From contig CAJMSQ010000016.1 in the NCBI GenBank assembly GCA_905216095.1, positions 1 through 54,025 of the forward strand: a stretch of DNA of 54,025 bases, written 5' to 3'. Source of the DNA: an uncultured bacterium. GTDB lineage: Bacteria; Bacteroidota; Bacteroidia; Bacteroidales; Bacteroidaceae. The position numbers were made by a program, and so were the translations under genes. Below are positions 34,086 through 43,881 of the stretch, one piece after another (position 1 is the first letter of the stretch; every line of letters begins with the position of its first letter). The notes below the pieces were generated by a model. It worked only from the letters and a program-made list of their open reading frames with translations, had not been told where the DNA came from and did not search any database.

Positions 34086-34514
34086 ATGGAGAACGCAATC
34101 ATGTACAAATACAGCAAAATGGAGCTCGCCCAGTTTGCCATTTTCGAAGAAAACGTAGACAAATCCGTCGATGAGGTGCAATACCAGACCGAAGTCCAGT
34201 TTTCGTTTGACAAACTGAACTGCATCTTATGCTGCAAGGTGACCATCAACATGTTTCAGACGGGAAAACAACTTCTGAAAGCGGTATTGTGCAACTTCTT
34301 CAACATCCATGCACAGACGATGGAGACATTGAGCCACGATGACAAGGTGGAGTTCCCCATCCCTCTGCTGATACAGTTCGCGTCACTCGGCTACGGAACG
34401 ATGCGTGGCGTATTGTTTGCCAGAACGACCGACACGCCACTGTCCGGCTACGTTCTCCCACCCGTCTACTTTGACAGGCTGATTGATACGCCCTTCGTAG
34501 TGGAAAAAGCCTAA
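34086..34514 (+). CDS. SecB-like chaperone of a toxin-antitoxin-chaperone (TAC) module
   Basis: The 142-residue protein has the SecB-like plan: an amphipathic N-terminal strand (QYQTEVQFSFDKLN), antiparallel strands, an LLIQFASLGYGTMRGVLFART helix comparable to the SecB Y-x-x-x-RG-x-x region, and the C-terminal LPPVYFDRL (residues ~125-132) that corresponds to SecB PPxxFxxL. General SecB is rare in Bacteroidetes, and its place directly after an HTH antitoxin is diagnostic for TAC modules such as mycobacterial HigBA-SecB. It should fold or shield the antitoxin and possibly sense protein-export stress. The fold assignment rests on motifs only. Confidence 0.7.
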   Translation: MENAIMYKYSKMELAQFAIFEENVDKSVDEVQYQTEVQFSFDKLNCILCCKVTINMFQTGKQLLKAVLCNFFNIHAQTMETLSHDDKVEFPIPLLIQFASLGYGTMRGVLFARTTDTPLSGYVLPPVYFDRLIDTPFVVEKA

Positions 34515-34566
34515 AATGAACTTCTGCTTCTACACTATACAACCTCAAATAAATATCATTAAAAAG

Positions 34567-34601
34567 GCAGGGGCTGTCATCGTACGGATGACAGCCCCTG
34601 C
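34567..34601. terminator. Bidirectional terminator between TAC and rplQ
   Basis: A perfect 15-bp stem (34567-34581 with 34587-34601) is flanked by an A-run on the left (34561-34565) and TT on the right. It serves the convergent TAC and ribosomal operons. Confidence 0.85.
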
Positions 34602-34622
34602 TTGTATCAGGCAATAATATGA

Positions 34623-34642
34623 CTTATTCAGCCTTGGGTGCT
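34623..34642. repeat. rplQ 3' end (right direct repeat)
   Basis: The 20 bp at the stop codon end of rplQ are repeated identically at 32998-33017. See the finding on the TAC cassette. Confidence 0.75.
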
Positions 34643-35124
34643 TCCTCTGCTGCGGGAGCTTCGGCTGCAGTTTCGGCAGCAGGTGCGGCCTCGGCAGCGG
34701 GAGCGGCAGACTTCTTGGAACGACGGGTGCGGGTAGCCTTCTTCTTGGGCTCCTTGGCCATGTTCTCATCGTAGTCTACGAGTTCGATGAAGCACATTGC
34801 AGCGGCATCGCTGGCACGGAAACCGGTCTTGATGATACGGGTGTAACCACCGGGACGGTTGCCCACCTTGACAGAGATTTCCTTGAAGAGTTCGGTCACG
34901 GCGTACTTGTCCTGCAAGTAGCTGAAGACCACGCGGCGGGAGTTGGTCGTATCGTTCTTGCTCTTGGTGATGAGCGGCTCAACGTACTTTTTCAACGCCT
35001 TGGCCTTGGCAAGAGTCGTAGTGATTCTTTTGTGCTTGATCAAGGAGCAGGCCATGTTAGACAACATGGACGCGCGATGAGAGGCAGTACGACTCAAATG
35101 GTTGAATTTCTTATTGTGTCTCAT
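34624..35124 (-). CDS. rplQ: 50S ribosomal protein L17
   Basis: L17 binds several 23S rRNA domains on the solvent side near the exit tunnel. The first ~120 residues are the universal L17 domain ([20 protein letters not shown]). The remaining ~45 form an Ala/Glu/Lys-rich tail ([15 protein letters not shown]...) that Bacteroidetes L17 often has. It is the last gene of the large ribosomal operon, 5 bp after rpoA. Its 3' end is duplicated at 32998. Confidence 0.97.
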   Translation of the reverse strand: MRHNKKFNHLSRTASHRASMLSNMACSLIKHKRITTTLAKAKALKKYVEPLITKSKNDTTNSRRVVFSYLQDKYAVTELFKEISVKVGNRPGGYTRIIKTGFRASDAAAMCFIELVDYDENMAKEPKKKATRTRRSKKSAAPAAEAAPAAETAAEAPAAEEAPKAE

Positions 35125-35129
35125 TTTTG

Positions 35130-36122
35130 TTATTCTTTATCTAATTTGTACTTAGAAATGTCGGTTCCAAACGACAGATTCAGACTCTCGAGCAAATCAT
35201 CAAGCTCAGTGAGCGATTTCTTACCGAAGTTGCGGAACTTGAGAAGGTCGTTCTTGTTGTATTGTACCAAGTCGCCAAGGGTTTCCACGTCTGCGGCTTT
35301 CAAACAATTGAGAGCGCGGACGGAGAGGTCCATATCGACCAGCTTGGTCTTAAGCAACTGGCGCATGTGCAATACTTCCTCATCAAATTCTTCATTCTCG
35401 AGGTTGGCGGAATCGTCAATCGTGATTTTCTCGTCCGAGAAGAGCATGAAGTGATAGATGAGAATCTTAGCGGCCTCCTTAAGAGCCTCCTTCGGTTGGA
35501 TGGAACCGTCCGTAGTGATTTCGAGCACGAGTTTGTCGTAGTCGGTCTTCTGTTCGACACGATACGGCTCAACGGCGTACTTGACATTACGGATGGGTGT
35601 GTAAATGGAGTCGATGGGTATTACGTTCACATCGGTGCAGAAGTCTCTGTTTTCGTCGGCAGGGACATATCCGCGTCCTTTGTTAATGGTAACTTCAATC
35701 TGCATCGTGGCTTTGGAATCTAAGTGACAAATCACCAGTTCCGGGTTTAACACTTCAAATCCGGTAAGATACTTTCCGATGTCTCCGGCAGTGAATTCTG
35801 TGGAGTTGGCAACAGTGATACTTACTTTCTCTGTTTCGATTTCTTCTACTAACTGCTTGAAGCGCACCTGCTTCAGATTGAGTATAATGTTGGTTACGTC
35901 TTCACGGACTCCCGTTACTGAGGCGAACTCGTGCTCAACACCCTCAATCTTGACGGTGTTGATGGCGAATCCTTCGAGTGAAGAGAGCAGGATGCGACGC
36001 AGTGCATTTCCGACGGTTGTGCCGAAACCCGGCTCCAAAGGACGGAACTCAAACTTTCCGTACTTGGCGTCGTTTTCCAACATTATGACCTTGTCAGGTT
36101 TTTGAAATGCTAATATCGCCAT
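35130..36122 (-). CDS. rpoA: RNA polymerase alpha subunit
   Basis: The alpha dimer scaffolds RNA polymerase assembly and contacts regulators. At 330 residues it is full length: alpha-NTD (~1-230, with [21 protein letters not shown]), an acidic linker, and alpha-CTD (~255-320) with helix-hairpin-helix motifs ([25 protein letters not shown]; here [10 protein letters not shown], then [16 protein letters not shown]). It sits between rpsD and rplQ as in most bacteria. Confidence 0.98.
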   Translation of the reverse strand: MAILAFQKPDKVIMLENDAKYGKFEFRPLEPGFGTTVGNALRRILLSSLEGFAINTVKIEGVEHEFASVTGVREDVTNIILNLKQVRFKQLVEEIETEKVSITVANSTEFTAGDIGKYLTGFEVLNPELVICHLDSKATMQIEVTINKGRGYVPADENRDFCTDVNVIPIDSIYTPIRNVKYAVEPYRVEQKTDYDKLVLEITTDGSIQPKEALKEAAKILIYHFMLFSDEKITIDDSANLENEEFDEEVLHMRQLLKTKLVDMDLSVRALNCLKAADVETLGDLVQYNKNDLLKFRNFGKKSLTELDDLLESLNLSFGTDISKYKLDKE

Positions 36123-36139
36123 GAATTTCAGTTTTTTAA

Positions 36140-36748
36140 TTAGTTTTTAGAGTACAACTCGACAATCAGCTGTTCCTTGATGTTCTCGGGGATATCAGCA
36201 CGTTCGGGCTTGTGAAGCAGTTTTCCGGATTTGGTGTTTTCGTCCCACTCAATCCAAGGATACTTGCTATGGTTGAAACCTGCGAGCGCATCGGCGATGA
36301 CCTCGAGCGACTTGGAACGCTCACGCACACCGACAATCTGGCCGGGCTTCACACTGAAAGAAGCGATATTGACAACTTTACCATCTACTACGATATGCTT
36401 GTGGCTGACCAACTGACGGGCAGCAGCACGAGTAGGAGCTATGCCAAGGCGATATACCACGTTGTCGAGACGGCACTCGAGCGCCTGAAGCAGCAACTCA
36501 CCGGTAATGCCGCTGGATGCAGCCGCCTTCTTGAACAGATTGCGGAACTGCTTCTCCAATACACCGTATGTATATTTTGCCTTTTGCTTTTCAGCCAGCA
36601 TGACACCGTACTCGGAGGTTTTGCGGCGACGGGAGTTGCCGTGCTGTCCGGGAGGATAATTGCGCTTGGAAAGAACTTTATCCGGTCCAAAGATAGCTTC
36701 TCCGAACTTACGTGCAATGCGAGACTTGGGTCCTGTATATCTAGCCAT
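36140..36748 (-). CDS. rpsD: 30S ribosomal protein S4
   Basis: A primary 16S binder that nucleates the 30S body. It has 202 residues. It lacks the N-terminal zinc-binding cysteines found in some S4 proteins, so it is the zinc-free type. An S4 RNA-binding domain is at ~92-155 ([27 protein letters not shown]). Confidence 0.97.
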   Translation of the reverse strand: MARYTGPKSRIARKFGEAIFGPDKVLSKRNYPPGQHGNSRRRKTSEYGVMLAEKQKAKYTYGVLEKQFRNLFKKAAASSGITGELLLQALECRLDNVVYRLGIAPTRAAARQLVSHKHIVVDGKVVNIASFSVKPGQIVGVRERSKSLEVIADALAGFNHSKYPWIEWDENTKSGKLLHKPERADIPENIKEQLIVELYSKN

Positions 36749-36787
36749 ATTTTCTTTTTGCTAAAATAGATTTCGTTACGATAAAAA

Positions 36788-37177
36788 TTAAACTCTTCTT
36801 CTCTTCGGAGGACGGCAGCCGTTGTGGGGCAGCGGAGTAACGTCGATAATCTCGGTTACCTCGATACCTGCACCGTGGCAGGCACGGATAGCGGACTCAC
36901 GGCCGTTTCCGGGACCCTTGACATAAGCCTTGACCTTGCGAAGGCCCAAATCATAAGCTACTTTCGCACAATCCTGGGCGGCCATCTGAGCTGCGTAAGG
37001 AGTGTTCTTCTTAGAACCGCGGAAACCCATCTTTCCGGCAGAAGACCAAGATATAACCTGACCCTCACTGTTGGCTAAAGATACTATGATGTTGTTGAAA
37101 GAGCTGTGGACATGCAACTGTCCCTGAGCGTCCACTTTCACAATCCTTTTCTTAGCTGCAACTGTTTTCTTTGCCAT
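36788..37177 (-). CDS. rpsK: 30S ribosomal protein S11
   Basis: Forms the platform wall with S7 near the mRNA exit. The 129 residues include signatures [17 protein letters not shown] and [19 protein letters not shown], with terminus CRPPKRRRV. It lies 10 bp after rpsM. Confidence 0.97.
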   Translation of the reverse strand: MAKKTVAAKKRIVKVDAQGQLHVHSSFNNIIVSLANSEGQVISWSSAGKMGFRGSKKNTPYAAQMAAQDCAKVAYDLGLRKVKAYVKGPGNGRESAIRACHGAGIEVTEIIDVTPLPHNGCRPPKRRRV

Positions 37178-37186
37178 ATCTATTTA

Positions 37187-37567
37187 TTATTTAGTAGCTT
37201 TTTTCTTGTTAGCGACAGTCTTCTTACGGCCCTTGCGCGTACGTGCATTGTTCTTGGTGCTTTGACCGCGTACAGGCAAACCGATACGGTGGCGAATACC
37301 ACGATAGCAACCGATATCCATCAGGCGCTTGATGTTCAACTGAATCTCGGAACGGAGGTCTCCCTCTACCTTGTATTCAGCACCGATGATTTCACGGATC
37401 TTAGCGGCTTGGTCATCGGTCCAATCCTTTACTTTAAGATCTCTGTCAATTCCGGCCTTATCCAAAATCTTAGCCGAACTACTACGGCCTATACCATAGA
37501 TATAGGTCAAAGCGATTTCGCCTCGCTTGTTCTGAGGCAAATCGACACCAACAATTCTTATTGCCAT
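37187..37567 (-). CDS. rpsM: 30S ribosomal protein S13
   Basis: A head protein that makes inter-subunit bridge B1 and contacts the P-site tRNA through its basic tail. The 126 residues show [37 protein letters not shown](S)TK and a long Lys/Arg-rich tail. Confidence 0.97.
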   Translation of the reverse strand: MAIRIVGVDLPQNKRGEIALTYIYGIGRSSSAKILDKAGIDRDLKVKDWTDDQAAKIREIIGAEYKVEGDLRSEIQLNIKRLMDIGCYRGIRHRIGLPVRGQSTKNNARTRKGRKKTVANKKKATK

Positions 37568-37598
37568 ATATTCGTGTTGTTATTTTACGAAAACTGAA

Positions 37599-37715
37599 TT
37601 AACCCTGACGCATTTTGAACTTAGGGTTCTTCTTGTTAATCACGTACAAACGGCCTTTACGACGCACAATCTTGCAATCTGCCGTCCGCTTCTTCAAAGA
37701 TGCTCTTGTTTTCAT
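37599..37715 (-). CDS. rpmJ: 50S ribosomal protein L36
   Basis: A 38-residue protein, [20 protein letters not shown] and on to NPKFKMRQG. It has a single cysteine, so it is the zinc-independent form. It lies between infA and rpsM, the usual place. Found by translating the gap. Confidence 0.95.
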   Translation of the reverse strand: MKTRASLKKRTADCKIVRRKGRLYVINKKNPKFKMRQG

Positions 37716-37729
37716 GTATTTATTGTTTT

Positions 37730-37948
37730 TTATTTGTATCTGAACACAATTCGTCCCTTTGAAAGGTCGTAAGGACTCATCTCGACCTTTACCTTGTCGC
37801 CGGGAAGGATTTTGATGTAGTGCATTCGCATCTTTCCGGAGATATGAGCGGTTATTTCGTGCCCGTTCTCCAACTCAACCTTGAACATTGCGTTGCTCAA
37901 TGCCTCTACAATCACTCCATCCTGCTCAATTGCTGTTTGTTTTGCCAT
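37730..37948 (-). CDS. infA: Translation initiation factor IF-1
   Basis: IF-1 blocks the A site during 30S initiation. It is a 72-residue OB-fold with [31 protein letters not shown] and [21 protein letters not shown]. It follows map by 1 bp, a tight operon. Confidence 0.97.
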   Translation of the reverse strand: MAKQTAIEQDGVIVEALSNAMFKVELENGHEITAHISGKMRMHYIKILPGDKVKVEMSPYDLSKGRIVFRYK

Positions 37949-37949
37949 A

Positions 37950-38744
37950 TTAATTTTTCTGTCTTTCTATTGCTTCGATTTTCTCAAAAGAGGACATGAT
38001 GTCTGCCTTTCCGTGATGGATAGCTATGGTGTGCTCAAAGTGTGCGGCCGGCTTGCCGTCGGCTGTAACAACTCCCCAGCGGTCGGGAAGCAAGCGGATT
38101 TCGTGCGTGCCCATCGTAATCATTGGCTCAATGGCGATGCACAAACCGTTCTTGAGTTGCTTACCTGTTCCCTGACGGCCGTAATTGGGGACCTGCGGAT
38201 CTTCGTGCATTTCGTGACCGATGCCGTGTCCGACAAACTCACGAACGACTCCGAAACCGTTTGCCTCACAATGAGACTGTACGGCATAGCCGATATCTCC
38301 GAGGCGATGGCCCGTTATGGCCTGCTCAATTCCTTTATAGAGCGCTTCCTTGGTTACCTGAAGCAATTTTTTTACTTCAGGAGTGACTTCGCCCACACAG
38401 AACGTGTAGCAGGAGTCACCGCAGAAACCGTCTAAAAGTGTTCCACAATCAACAGAAACGATATCTCCGTCAGACAATGGTTTGTCATCGGGAATGCCAT
38501 GCACGACAACTTCGTTCACTGAAGTACAGATGGAGGCAGGAAAGTCGCCACCGTAGGGATTGGGATATCCCTTGAAAGTTGGAATCGCACCGTGATCCCG
38601 GATAAATTGTTCAGCCAAGGTGTCCAACCGGCGGGTTGTAACACCCGGCTCAACAATTTTAGCTATTTCGGCAAGAGTGTCGCTCACCAAAAGATTGGCC
38701 TTGCGCAACAACTCTATTTCATCTTCCGTCTTAAGATATATCAT
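37950..38744 (-). CDS. map: Methionine aminopeptidase, type I
   Basis: It removes the initiator methionine from nascent proteins and needs two metal ions. The 264 residues have the pita-bread fold ligands in place: [19 protein letters not shown] (two Asp), [12 protein letters not shown] (His), AIEPMI (Glu) and a C-terminal HFEHTIAI (Glu). There is no N-terminal zinc finger extension, so it is a short type Ia enzyme. It follows secY by 9 bp. Confidence 0.97.
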   Translation of the reverse strand: MIYLKTEDEIELLRKANLLVSDTLAEIAKIVEPGVTTRRLDTLAEQFIRDHGAIPTFKGYPNPYGGDFPASICTSVNEVVVHGIPDDKPLSDGDIVSVDCGTLLDGFCGDSCYTFCVGEVTPEVKKLLQVTKEALYKGIEQAITGHRLGDIGYAVQSHCEANGFGVVREFVGHGIGHEMHEDPQVPNYGRQGTGKQLKNGLCIAIEPMITMGTHEIRLLPDRWGVVTADGKPAAHFEHTIAIHHGKADIMSSFEKIEAIERQKN

Positions 38745-38753
38745 TCGAACATC

Positions 38754-40094
38754 TTAATAGGCAGAAACGTTACCTGTCGAACGGACATGGCCCGAATTGA
38801 GCAATCCGTCGTAACGTCTCACTAACAAATGGCTCTCGATTTGCTGCAAGGTATCCAACACCACGCCGACCAAAATCAGCAGTGACGTTCCTCCGAAGAA
38901 TTGTGCAAACCCCTGACTTACGCCAAATACACCTGCAAACGCGGGAAGAATGGCGATAAGGGAGATGAACAATGAACCGGGAAGAAGGATACGCGACATA
39001 ACGGTATCAAGATAGTCGGCAGTATTCTTTCCGGGCTTGATGCCGGGAATGAAACCGTTGTTACGTTTCATGTCCTCTGCCATCTGAACGGGATTGAGCG
39101 TGATTGCTGTGTAGAAATAGGTGAACGCGATAATCAGCACCACCAATACTACATTATAAGCAATGCTGGTGTGGTCGCGGAAGTTCAACCAGAACCCACT
39201 CACGTTGTTCGATGCCGACACAATGGTCAAAGGAATGAACATGATGGCCTGTGCAAAGATAATGGGCATCACGTTGGCAGCAAAAAGTTTCAAGGGGATG
39301 TACTGACGTGCTCCTCCGAACTGCTTGTTGCCTTCTACGCGCTTGGCATACTGCACGGGAATCTTGCGGGTTGCCTTTACCAGAAGTATTGCCAAAGCCA
39401 TTACGAAGAGCAGGGCAATGATTTCGAAAAGGAACTTAACCAAACCGCCTCCTTGGCTGCCGGAGAGTGCGTTTACAAACTCCTGACCCAAAGATTCGGG
39501 CAAGCGTGCGATAATACCAATCATAATGATTAAGGATATACCGTTGCCGATACCCTTGTCCGTGATGCGTTCGCCCAACCAAAGTATAAACATACTTCCG
39601 GCTGCGAGAATAATCGTAGACGATACCATAAATGCCCAGCCCATCTCGACGCGGAACGCTCCACCGACCTGATTGTGCAGATTTATCAGGTAAGCCGGTG
39701 CCTGGAAAATCAATATCGCGATGGTGAGCCAGCGCGTGTACTGGTTTATTTTCCGACGGCCACTCTCTCCCTCGCGCTGCATCTTTTGGAAATAAGGCAC
39801 AGCAACAGCCAAGAGCTGTATGACGATGGATGCGGAGATGTAAGGCATGATGCCCAAAGCAAAGACGGAAGCATTGGAGAATGCTCCACCGGAGAACATG
39901 TTCAACAAAGACATCAAGCCTTCATTGGTCTGATCTCTCAAACCTTGCAATCCCTGAGGACCGGGGTCTATACCGGGCAGCACGATGAACGAGCCGAATC
40001 GATAGATTGCAACAAAAAGGAGAGTGATGAGGATTCGAACTTTCAAATCCTCAATTCTCCAAATGTTCTTAATGGTCTCGATTATTTTTTTCAT
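38754..40094 (-). CDS. secY: Protein translocase subunit SecY
   Basis: The pore of the Sec translocon in the inner membrane. I start at ATG 40094 (MKKIIETIKNIWRIEDLKVR), giving 446 aa; an upstream in-frame TTG is unlikely. Ten membrane segments are visible, and signature 1 is present near QLLAVAVPYFQKMQREGESGRRKINQYTR. Located between rplO and map, as usual in Bacteroidetes. Confidence 0.97.
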   Translation of the reverse strand: MKKIIETIKNIWRIEDLKVRILITLLFVAIYRFGSFIVLPGIDPGPQGLQGLRDQTNEGLMSLLNMFSGGAFSNASVFALGIMPYISASIVIQLLAVAVPYFQKMQREGESGRRKINQYTRWLTIAILIFQAPAYLINLHNQVGGAFRVEMGWAFMVSSTIILAAGSMFILWLGERITDKGIGNGISLIIMIGIIARLPESLGQEFVNALSGSQGGGLVKFLFEIIALLFVMALAILLVKATRKIPVQYAKRVEGNKQFGGARQYIPLKLFAANVMPIIFAQAIMFIPLTIVSASNNVSGFWLNFRDHTSIAYNVVLVVLIIAFTYFYTAITLNPVQMAEDMKRNNGFIPGIKPGKNTADYLDTVMSRILLPGSLFISLIAILPAFAGVFGVSQGFAQFFGGTSLLILVGVVLDTLQQIESHLLVRRYDGLLNSGHVRSTGNVSAY

Positions 40095-40108
40095 CGACAA
40101 AGATTAGT

Positions 40109-40555
40109 TTAGAGTGTTGTAGCAGTTCCTCCAACAGCTTGTATAGCAGCTTCTGCGCTCTTGGAGAAAGCATGTGCCGTTACATCAAGCTTGGCAGTCA
40201 GTTGTCCGTTTCCAAGAATCTTGACCAACTGATTGGAAGAGATGAAACCGGCAGCTATCAATTCCTCAACACCGATCTTAGTCAAAGACTTGGCATCGGC
40301 CAAAGCCTGAAGCGTGGAGATGTTGATAGCCTTGTACTCTACACGGTTGATATTCTTGAAGCCGAATTTGGGCAAACGACGCTGCAAAGGCATCTGACCG
40401 CCTTCAAATCCAATCTTCTTGCTATAACCGGAACGCTGTTTGGCACCCTTATGACCGCGAGTAGAAGTGCCGCCCATACCGGAACCCGGACCGCGACCGA
40501 TTCTTTTGCGTGTCTTCGTAGAACCATTAGCAGGTTTTAAAGTATGTAATTTCAT
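40109..40555 (-). CDS. rplO: 50S ribosomal protein L15
   Basis: A late-assembly 23S binder with a long basic N-terminal extension. The 148 residues include KTRKRIGRGPGSGMGGTSTR-type signatures and GFEGGQMPLQRRLPKFGF. Confidence 0.97.
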   Translation of the reverse strand: MKLHTLKPANGSTKTRKRIGRGPGSGMGGTSTRGHKGAKQRSGYSKKIGFEGGQMPLQRRLPKFGFKNINRVEYKAINISTLQALADAKSLTKIGVEELIAAGFISSNQLVKILGNGQLTAKLDVTAHAFSKSAEAAIQAVGGTATTL

Positions 40556-40577
40556 GACTTTCTTTTTTATGGTTAAT

Positions 40578-40754
40578 TTAATCTACGAGCGTAACCAAGT
40601 GATGAACTTTGTTGATCATGCCACGAAGAACGGGAGAATCTTCTTTCTCCACCATGCGATTCATTTTCTTGAGCCCGAGCGCGTCAAGCGTTCTTTTTTG
40701 ATCGATAGAAGCACCTATCCGGCTCTTTGTCTGTTTAATCTTTATAGTTGCCAT
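40578..40754 (-). CDS. rpmD: 50S ribosomal protein L30
   Basis: A 58-residue protein read from the gap between rplO and rpsE: MATIKIKQTKSRIGASIDQK, LDALGLKKMNR and a VLRGMINKVHHLVTLVD end, a standard bacterial L30. Confidence 0.95.
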   Translation of the reverse strand: MATIKIKQTKSRIGASIDQKRTLDALGLKKMNRMVEKEDSPVLRGMINKVHHLVTLVD

Positions 40755-40760
40755 AACGGT

Positions 40761-41267
40761 TTATCCTCTGAATACTTTTTCCATAGAAACACCACGATGC
40801 TGAGCAACAGTACGGGCATCACGCATCTCACTCAAAGCCAAGATCGTCGCCTTAACCAAGTTGTGGGGATTGGAAGATCCCTTGGACTTAGCCAAAACGT
40901 CCTTGACACCAGCACTCTCGAGTACAGCACGCATGGCACCACCGGCCACAACTCCCGTACCTTCGGAAGCGGGAAGAATCAGTACATCAGCTCCGCCAAA
41001 CTTAGCAGCTTGCTCGTGAGGAACCGTTCCCTTGATGACAGGAACCTTTACCAAATTCTTCTTGGCAGCCTCTACACCCTTGGCAATTGCAGCCGTAACT
41101 TCGCCTGCTTTACCAAGACCGCAGCCGATTACCCCTTTACCGTCTCCGACAACAACGATGGCGGCAAAGGTAAAGGTGCGACCACCTTTGGTTACCTTAA
41201 CTACGCGATTGATAGCAACCAGTCTATCCTTTAATTCTTCGCTATTAACAATTACTCTGTTTGCCAT
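40761..41267 (-). CDS. rpsE: 30S ribosomal protein S5
   Basis: It lines the mRNA entry channel and affects decoding accuracy. I start at ATG 41267 ([20 protein letters not shown]), giving 168 aa; an in-frame TTG upstream gives no conserved sequence. It shows the S5 motifs [26 protein letters not shown] and [18 protein letters not shown]. Confidence 0.97.
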   Translation of the reverse strand: MANRVIVNSEELKDRLVAINRVVKVTKGGRTFTFAAIVVVGDGKGVIGCGLGKAGEVTAAIAKGVEAAKKNLVKVPVIKGTVPHEQAAKFGGADVLILPASEGTGVVAGGAMRAVLESAGVKDVLAKSKGSSNPHNLVKATILALSEMRDARTVAQHRGVSMEKVFRG

Positions 41268-41273
41268 AATCAA

Positions 41274-41618
41274 TTAGAATTTAAGTCCGCCGTTACGGGC
41301 ACCGTCTGCCACTTCCTTAACTCGGCCATGATAAAGGTAACCGTTACGATCGAATACGACCTCGGTAATACCAGCCTCAATGGCTTTCTTTGCGATTGCT
41401 TCACCAACCTTGGCGGCCTGCTCTTTCTTAGGCATGGTCTCCATACCCAAAGAGGAAGCAGCGACTAAAGTAGAAGCGGTCTCATCGTTGATAATCTGAA
41501 CGTAGATCTGCTTATTGCTTCTAAACACGCTCATACGAGGACGGGCAGCCGTGCCGGAAATCTTGCTACGAACCCGATATTTAATTTTGATGCGTCTTTG
41601 TTCTTTTTTAGTTGTCAT
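41274..41618 (-). CDS. rplR: 50S ribosomal protein L18
   Basis: It binds 5S rRNA with L5 and L25 and docks it on the large subunit. It has 114 residues with [20 protein letters not shown] and the C-terminal [20 protein letters not shown]. Confidence 0.97.
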   Translation of the reverse strand: MTTKKEQRRIKIKYRVRSKISGTAARPRMSVFRSNKQIYVQIINDETASTLVAASSLGMETMPKKEQAAKVGEAIAKKAIEAGITEVVFDRNGYLYHGRVKEVADGARNGGLKF

Positions 41619-41636
41619 AATCTTATTCCATTAAAA

Positions 41637-42206
41637 TTACTTAGCACCTGCCGACTTACCGGACTTACGACGAATCTGTTCGCCAACGTACAGAATACCT
41701 TTACCCTTGTAAGGTTCGGGCTTGCGGAAAGAACGTATTTTCGCACATACAAGTCCCAGAAGTTGCTTGTCGCAAGACTCCAGACAAATATACGGGTTCT
41801 TGTTTCTTTCAGACTTTGTTTCTACCTTGATTTCGCTCGGCAACTGAAGGAAAATACTATGGGTATAACCCAAAGAGAACTCAATCAGGTTACCTTGATT
41901 GGAGACACGGTAGCCAACGCCCACCAGCTCCATCTCTTTCTTGTATCCTTCAGAAACACCTACAACCATGTTATTCACCAACGCTCTGTACAGACCGTGG
42001 AAAGCCTGCTTCTGCTTCTGTTCCACAGTGTCGTTCTGTTCGTCAATGGTGAACGTGATTACATTATTCTCGATGGTTACGATAATAGAAGGATGCACAA
42101 ATTGGCTCAACTCACCCTTCGGTCCTTTTACAGACACTACATTATCCTTCAAGCTGACAGTTACGCCTGCAGGGATGTTAATCGGCAACTTACCTATTCT
42201 AGACAT
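41637..42206 (-). CDS. rplF: 50S ribosomal protein L6
   Basis: A two-domain protein near the sarcin-ricin loop and the L7/L12 stalk base. The 189 residues open MSRIGKLPINIPAGV and carry PEPYKGKGILYVGEQIRRKSG at the end. Confidence 0.97.
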   Translation of the reverse strand: MSRIGKLPINIPAGVTVSLKDNVVSVKGPKGELSQFVHPSIIVTIENNVITFTIDEQNDTVEQKQKQAFHGLYRALVNNMVVGVSEGYKKEMELVGVGYRVSNQGNLIEFSLGYTHSIFLQLPSEIKVETKSERNKNPYICLESCDKQLLGLVCAKIRSFRKPEPYKGKGILYVGEQIRRKSGKSAGAK

Positions 42207-42224
42207 TGTTTTCCTCCTATTATA

Positions 42225-42620
42225 TTAATAGACGTAGCAGAGAACTTCACCACCAATCTTCAACTCGGCAGCTTCCTTATTCGTCATCACACCTTTGGAC
42301 GTGGAGATTATGGCAATACCCAGTCCGTTAATAACTCTCGGCATATCTCTGTAACCGGTATATTTACGCATACCGGGAGTAGATACTCTCTTCAAACACT
42401 TGATGGCATTAACCTTGCTCTGAGGATGATACTTCAAAGCAATCTTAATGGTTCCCTGAGGACCATCTTCCTCAAACTTGTAGTTGAGGATGTAACCCTT
42501 CTCAAAAAGGATTTTCGTGATGTCCTTCTTCAAATTCGATGCGGGCACTTCCACCACACGATGCTTAGCCATAATGGCGTTGCGCAACCGCGTCAAATAA
42601 TCTGCTATTGGATCTGTCAT
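42225..42620 (-). CDS. rpsH: 30S ribosomal protein S8
   Basis: It binds 16S helix 21; in E. coli it also represses the spc operon. I start at ATG 42620 (MTDPIADYLTRLRNAIMAKH), giving the standard 131 aa; an upstream in-frame extension is not conserved. It ends GIAIISTSKGVMTNKEAAE..GGEVLCYVY. Confidence 0.96.
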   Translation of the reverse strand: MTDPIADYLTRLRNAIMAKHRVVEVPASNLKKDITKILFEKGYILNYKFEEDGPQGTIKIALKYHPQSKVNAIKCLKRVSTPGMRKYTGYRDMPRVINGLGIAIISTSKGVMTNKEAAELKIGGEVLCYVY

Positions 42621-42674
42621 GTTATAAATTGTTTTAATTAATCGGGACAACCCCGACAATATTAAATAATAAAA

Positions 42675-42977
42675 TTACCAGCTTGCTTTCTTAACACCGG
42701 GAATCAGACCGTTGGAAGCCATCTCGCGGAATTGGATACGAGACAGTCCGAACATACGGATATATCCTTTGGGACGTCCGGTGAGTTTGCAACGATTGTG
42801 CAGACGGATAGGATTGGCGTTACGGGGGATTTTCTGTAACTTGCGAGCGGCCTCGTAAGCGGCTACAGGATCGTCCGACTTATTCACTATTTCCTTCAAC
42901 GCTGCACGCTTTGCGGCATACTTGGCTACTAACTTGGCTCTCTTCACTTCGCGAGCCTTCATAGATTCTTTTGCCAT
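42675..42977 (-). CDS. rpsN: 30S ribosomal protein S14 (zinc-free type)
   Basis: A head protein of 100 residues, the long form. It has one cysteine ([12 protein letters not shown]) and no CxxC pair, so it needs no zinc. Conserved end [17 protein letters not shown] then PGVKKASW. Confidence 0.96.
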   Translation of the reverse strand: MAKESMKAREVKRAKLVAKYAAKRAALKEIVNKSDDPVAAYEAARKLQKIPRNANPIRLHNRCKLTGRPKGYIRMFGLSRIQFREMASNGLIPGVKKASW

Positions 42978-42983
42978 ATCGTA

Positions 42984-43541
42984 TTAATTGTTTTTAGCGT
43001 TTTTGAAAGGGAGACCGAACTCCTTGAGAAGAGCGTAGCCTTCTTCATCCGTAGGAGCACTGGTTACGAAAGTGATATTCATACCCAAGATGCGGTCAAT
43101 GGCATCAATGTTGATTTCAGGGAAGATAATCTGCTCCTGAATACCGAGGGTATAGTTGCCACGGCCGTCAAATTTGCTTTCAATGCCTTTGAAGTCACGG
43201 ATACGGGGAAGAGCCACACGAACAAGTCTCTCCAAGAATTCGTACATCTTCTCACGGCGCAAAGTAACCATTACGCCGATAGGCATTTTCTTACGAAGTT
43301 TGAAGTTTGATACGTCCTTACGGGAAACCGTTGCAACGGCTTTCTGACCGGTGATGGCGGTAAGCTCGTTGATGGCAACCTCAATAATTTTCTTGTCGGC
43401 AGTAGCAATACCCAAGCCCTGATTGATGACAATCTTCTTGAGTACGGGAATCTGCATCGAAGAAGTATAATTGAATTGCTTCATAAGAGCCGGAGCAATA
43501 CGCTCGGCATATTCCTTCTTTAGTTTCGCTGTATTACTCAT
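42984..43541 (-). CDS. rplE: 50S ribosomal protein L5
   Basis: It binds 5S rRNA and contacts P-site tRNA at bridge B1b. The 185 residues have [37 protein letters not shown] and [20 protein letters not shown]. Its ATG shares one base with the rplX stop (TAATG). Confidence 0.97.
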   Translation of the reverse strand: MSNTAKLKKEYAERIAPALMKQFNYTSSMQIPVLKKIVINQGLGIATADKKIIEVAINELTAITGQKAVATVSRKDVSNFKLRKKMPIGVMVTLRREKMYEFLERLVRVALPRIRDFKGIESKFDGRGNYTLGIQEQIIFPEINIDAIDRILGMNITFVTSAPTDEEGYALLKEFGLPFKNAKNN

Positions 43542-43861
43542 TACTTAATCTCCTCTCCTGATTGTTTTGCATAACGAACCAACTTGCCCTCTTCGTTACG
43601 ACGACGGCCAATACGGGTCGGTTTACCTGTTTTGGGGTCCACCACATTCAAATTGGAGATGTGGATAGGAGCCTCCATTTTGATGATACCACCTTGGGGG
43701 TTCTTGGCATTGGGCTTTTGGCTCTTTGATACCATATTCACTCCCTCGACAATGGCACGCTTCTTCTCTACGAAAACCTTGACAACCTTACCGGTTGCAC
43801 CTTTGTTCTCGCCCGCATTTACGAATACGGTATCGCCTTTCTTGATATGTAATTTGCTCAT
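43541..43861 (-). CDS. rplX: 50S ribosomal protein L24
   Basis: An assembly initiator for the 50S. The 106 residues have the KOW motif [19 protein letters not shown], then [12 protein letters not shown] and [16 protein letters not shown]. Confidence 0.97.
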   Translation of the reverse strand: MSKLHIKKGDTVFVNAGENKGATGKVVKVFVEKKRAIVEGVNMVSKSQKPNAKNPQGGIIKMEAPIHISNLNVVDPKTGKPTRIGRRRNEEGKLVRYAKQSGEEIK

Positions 43862-43881
43862 TACTTATTCAATTTACTAAA

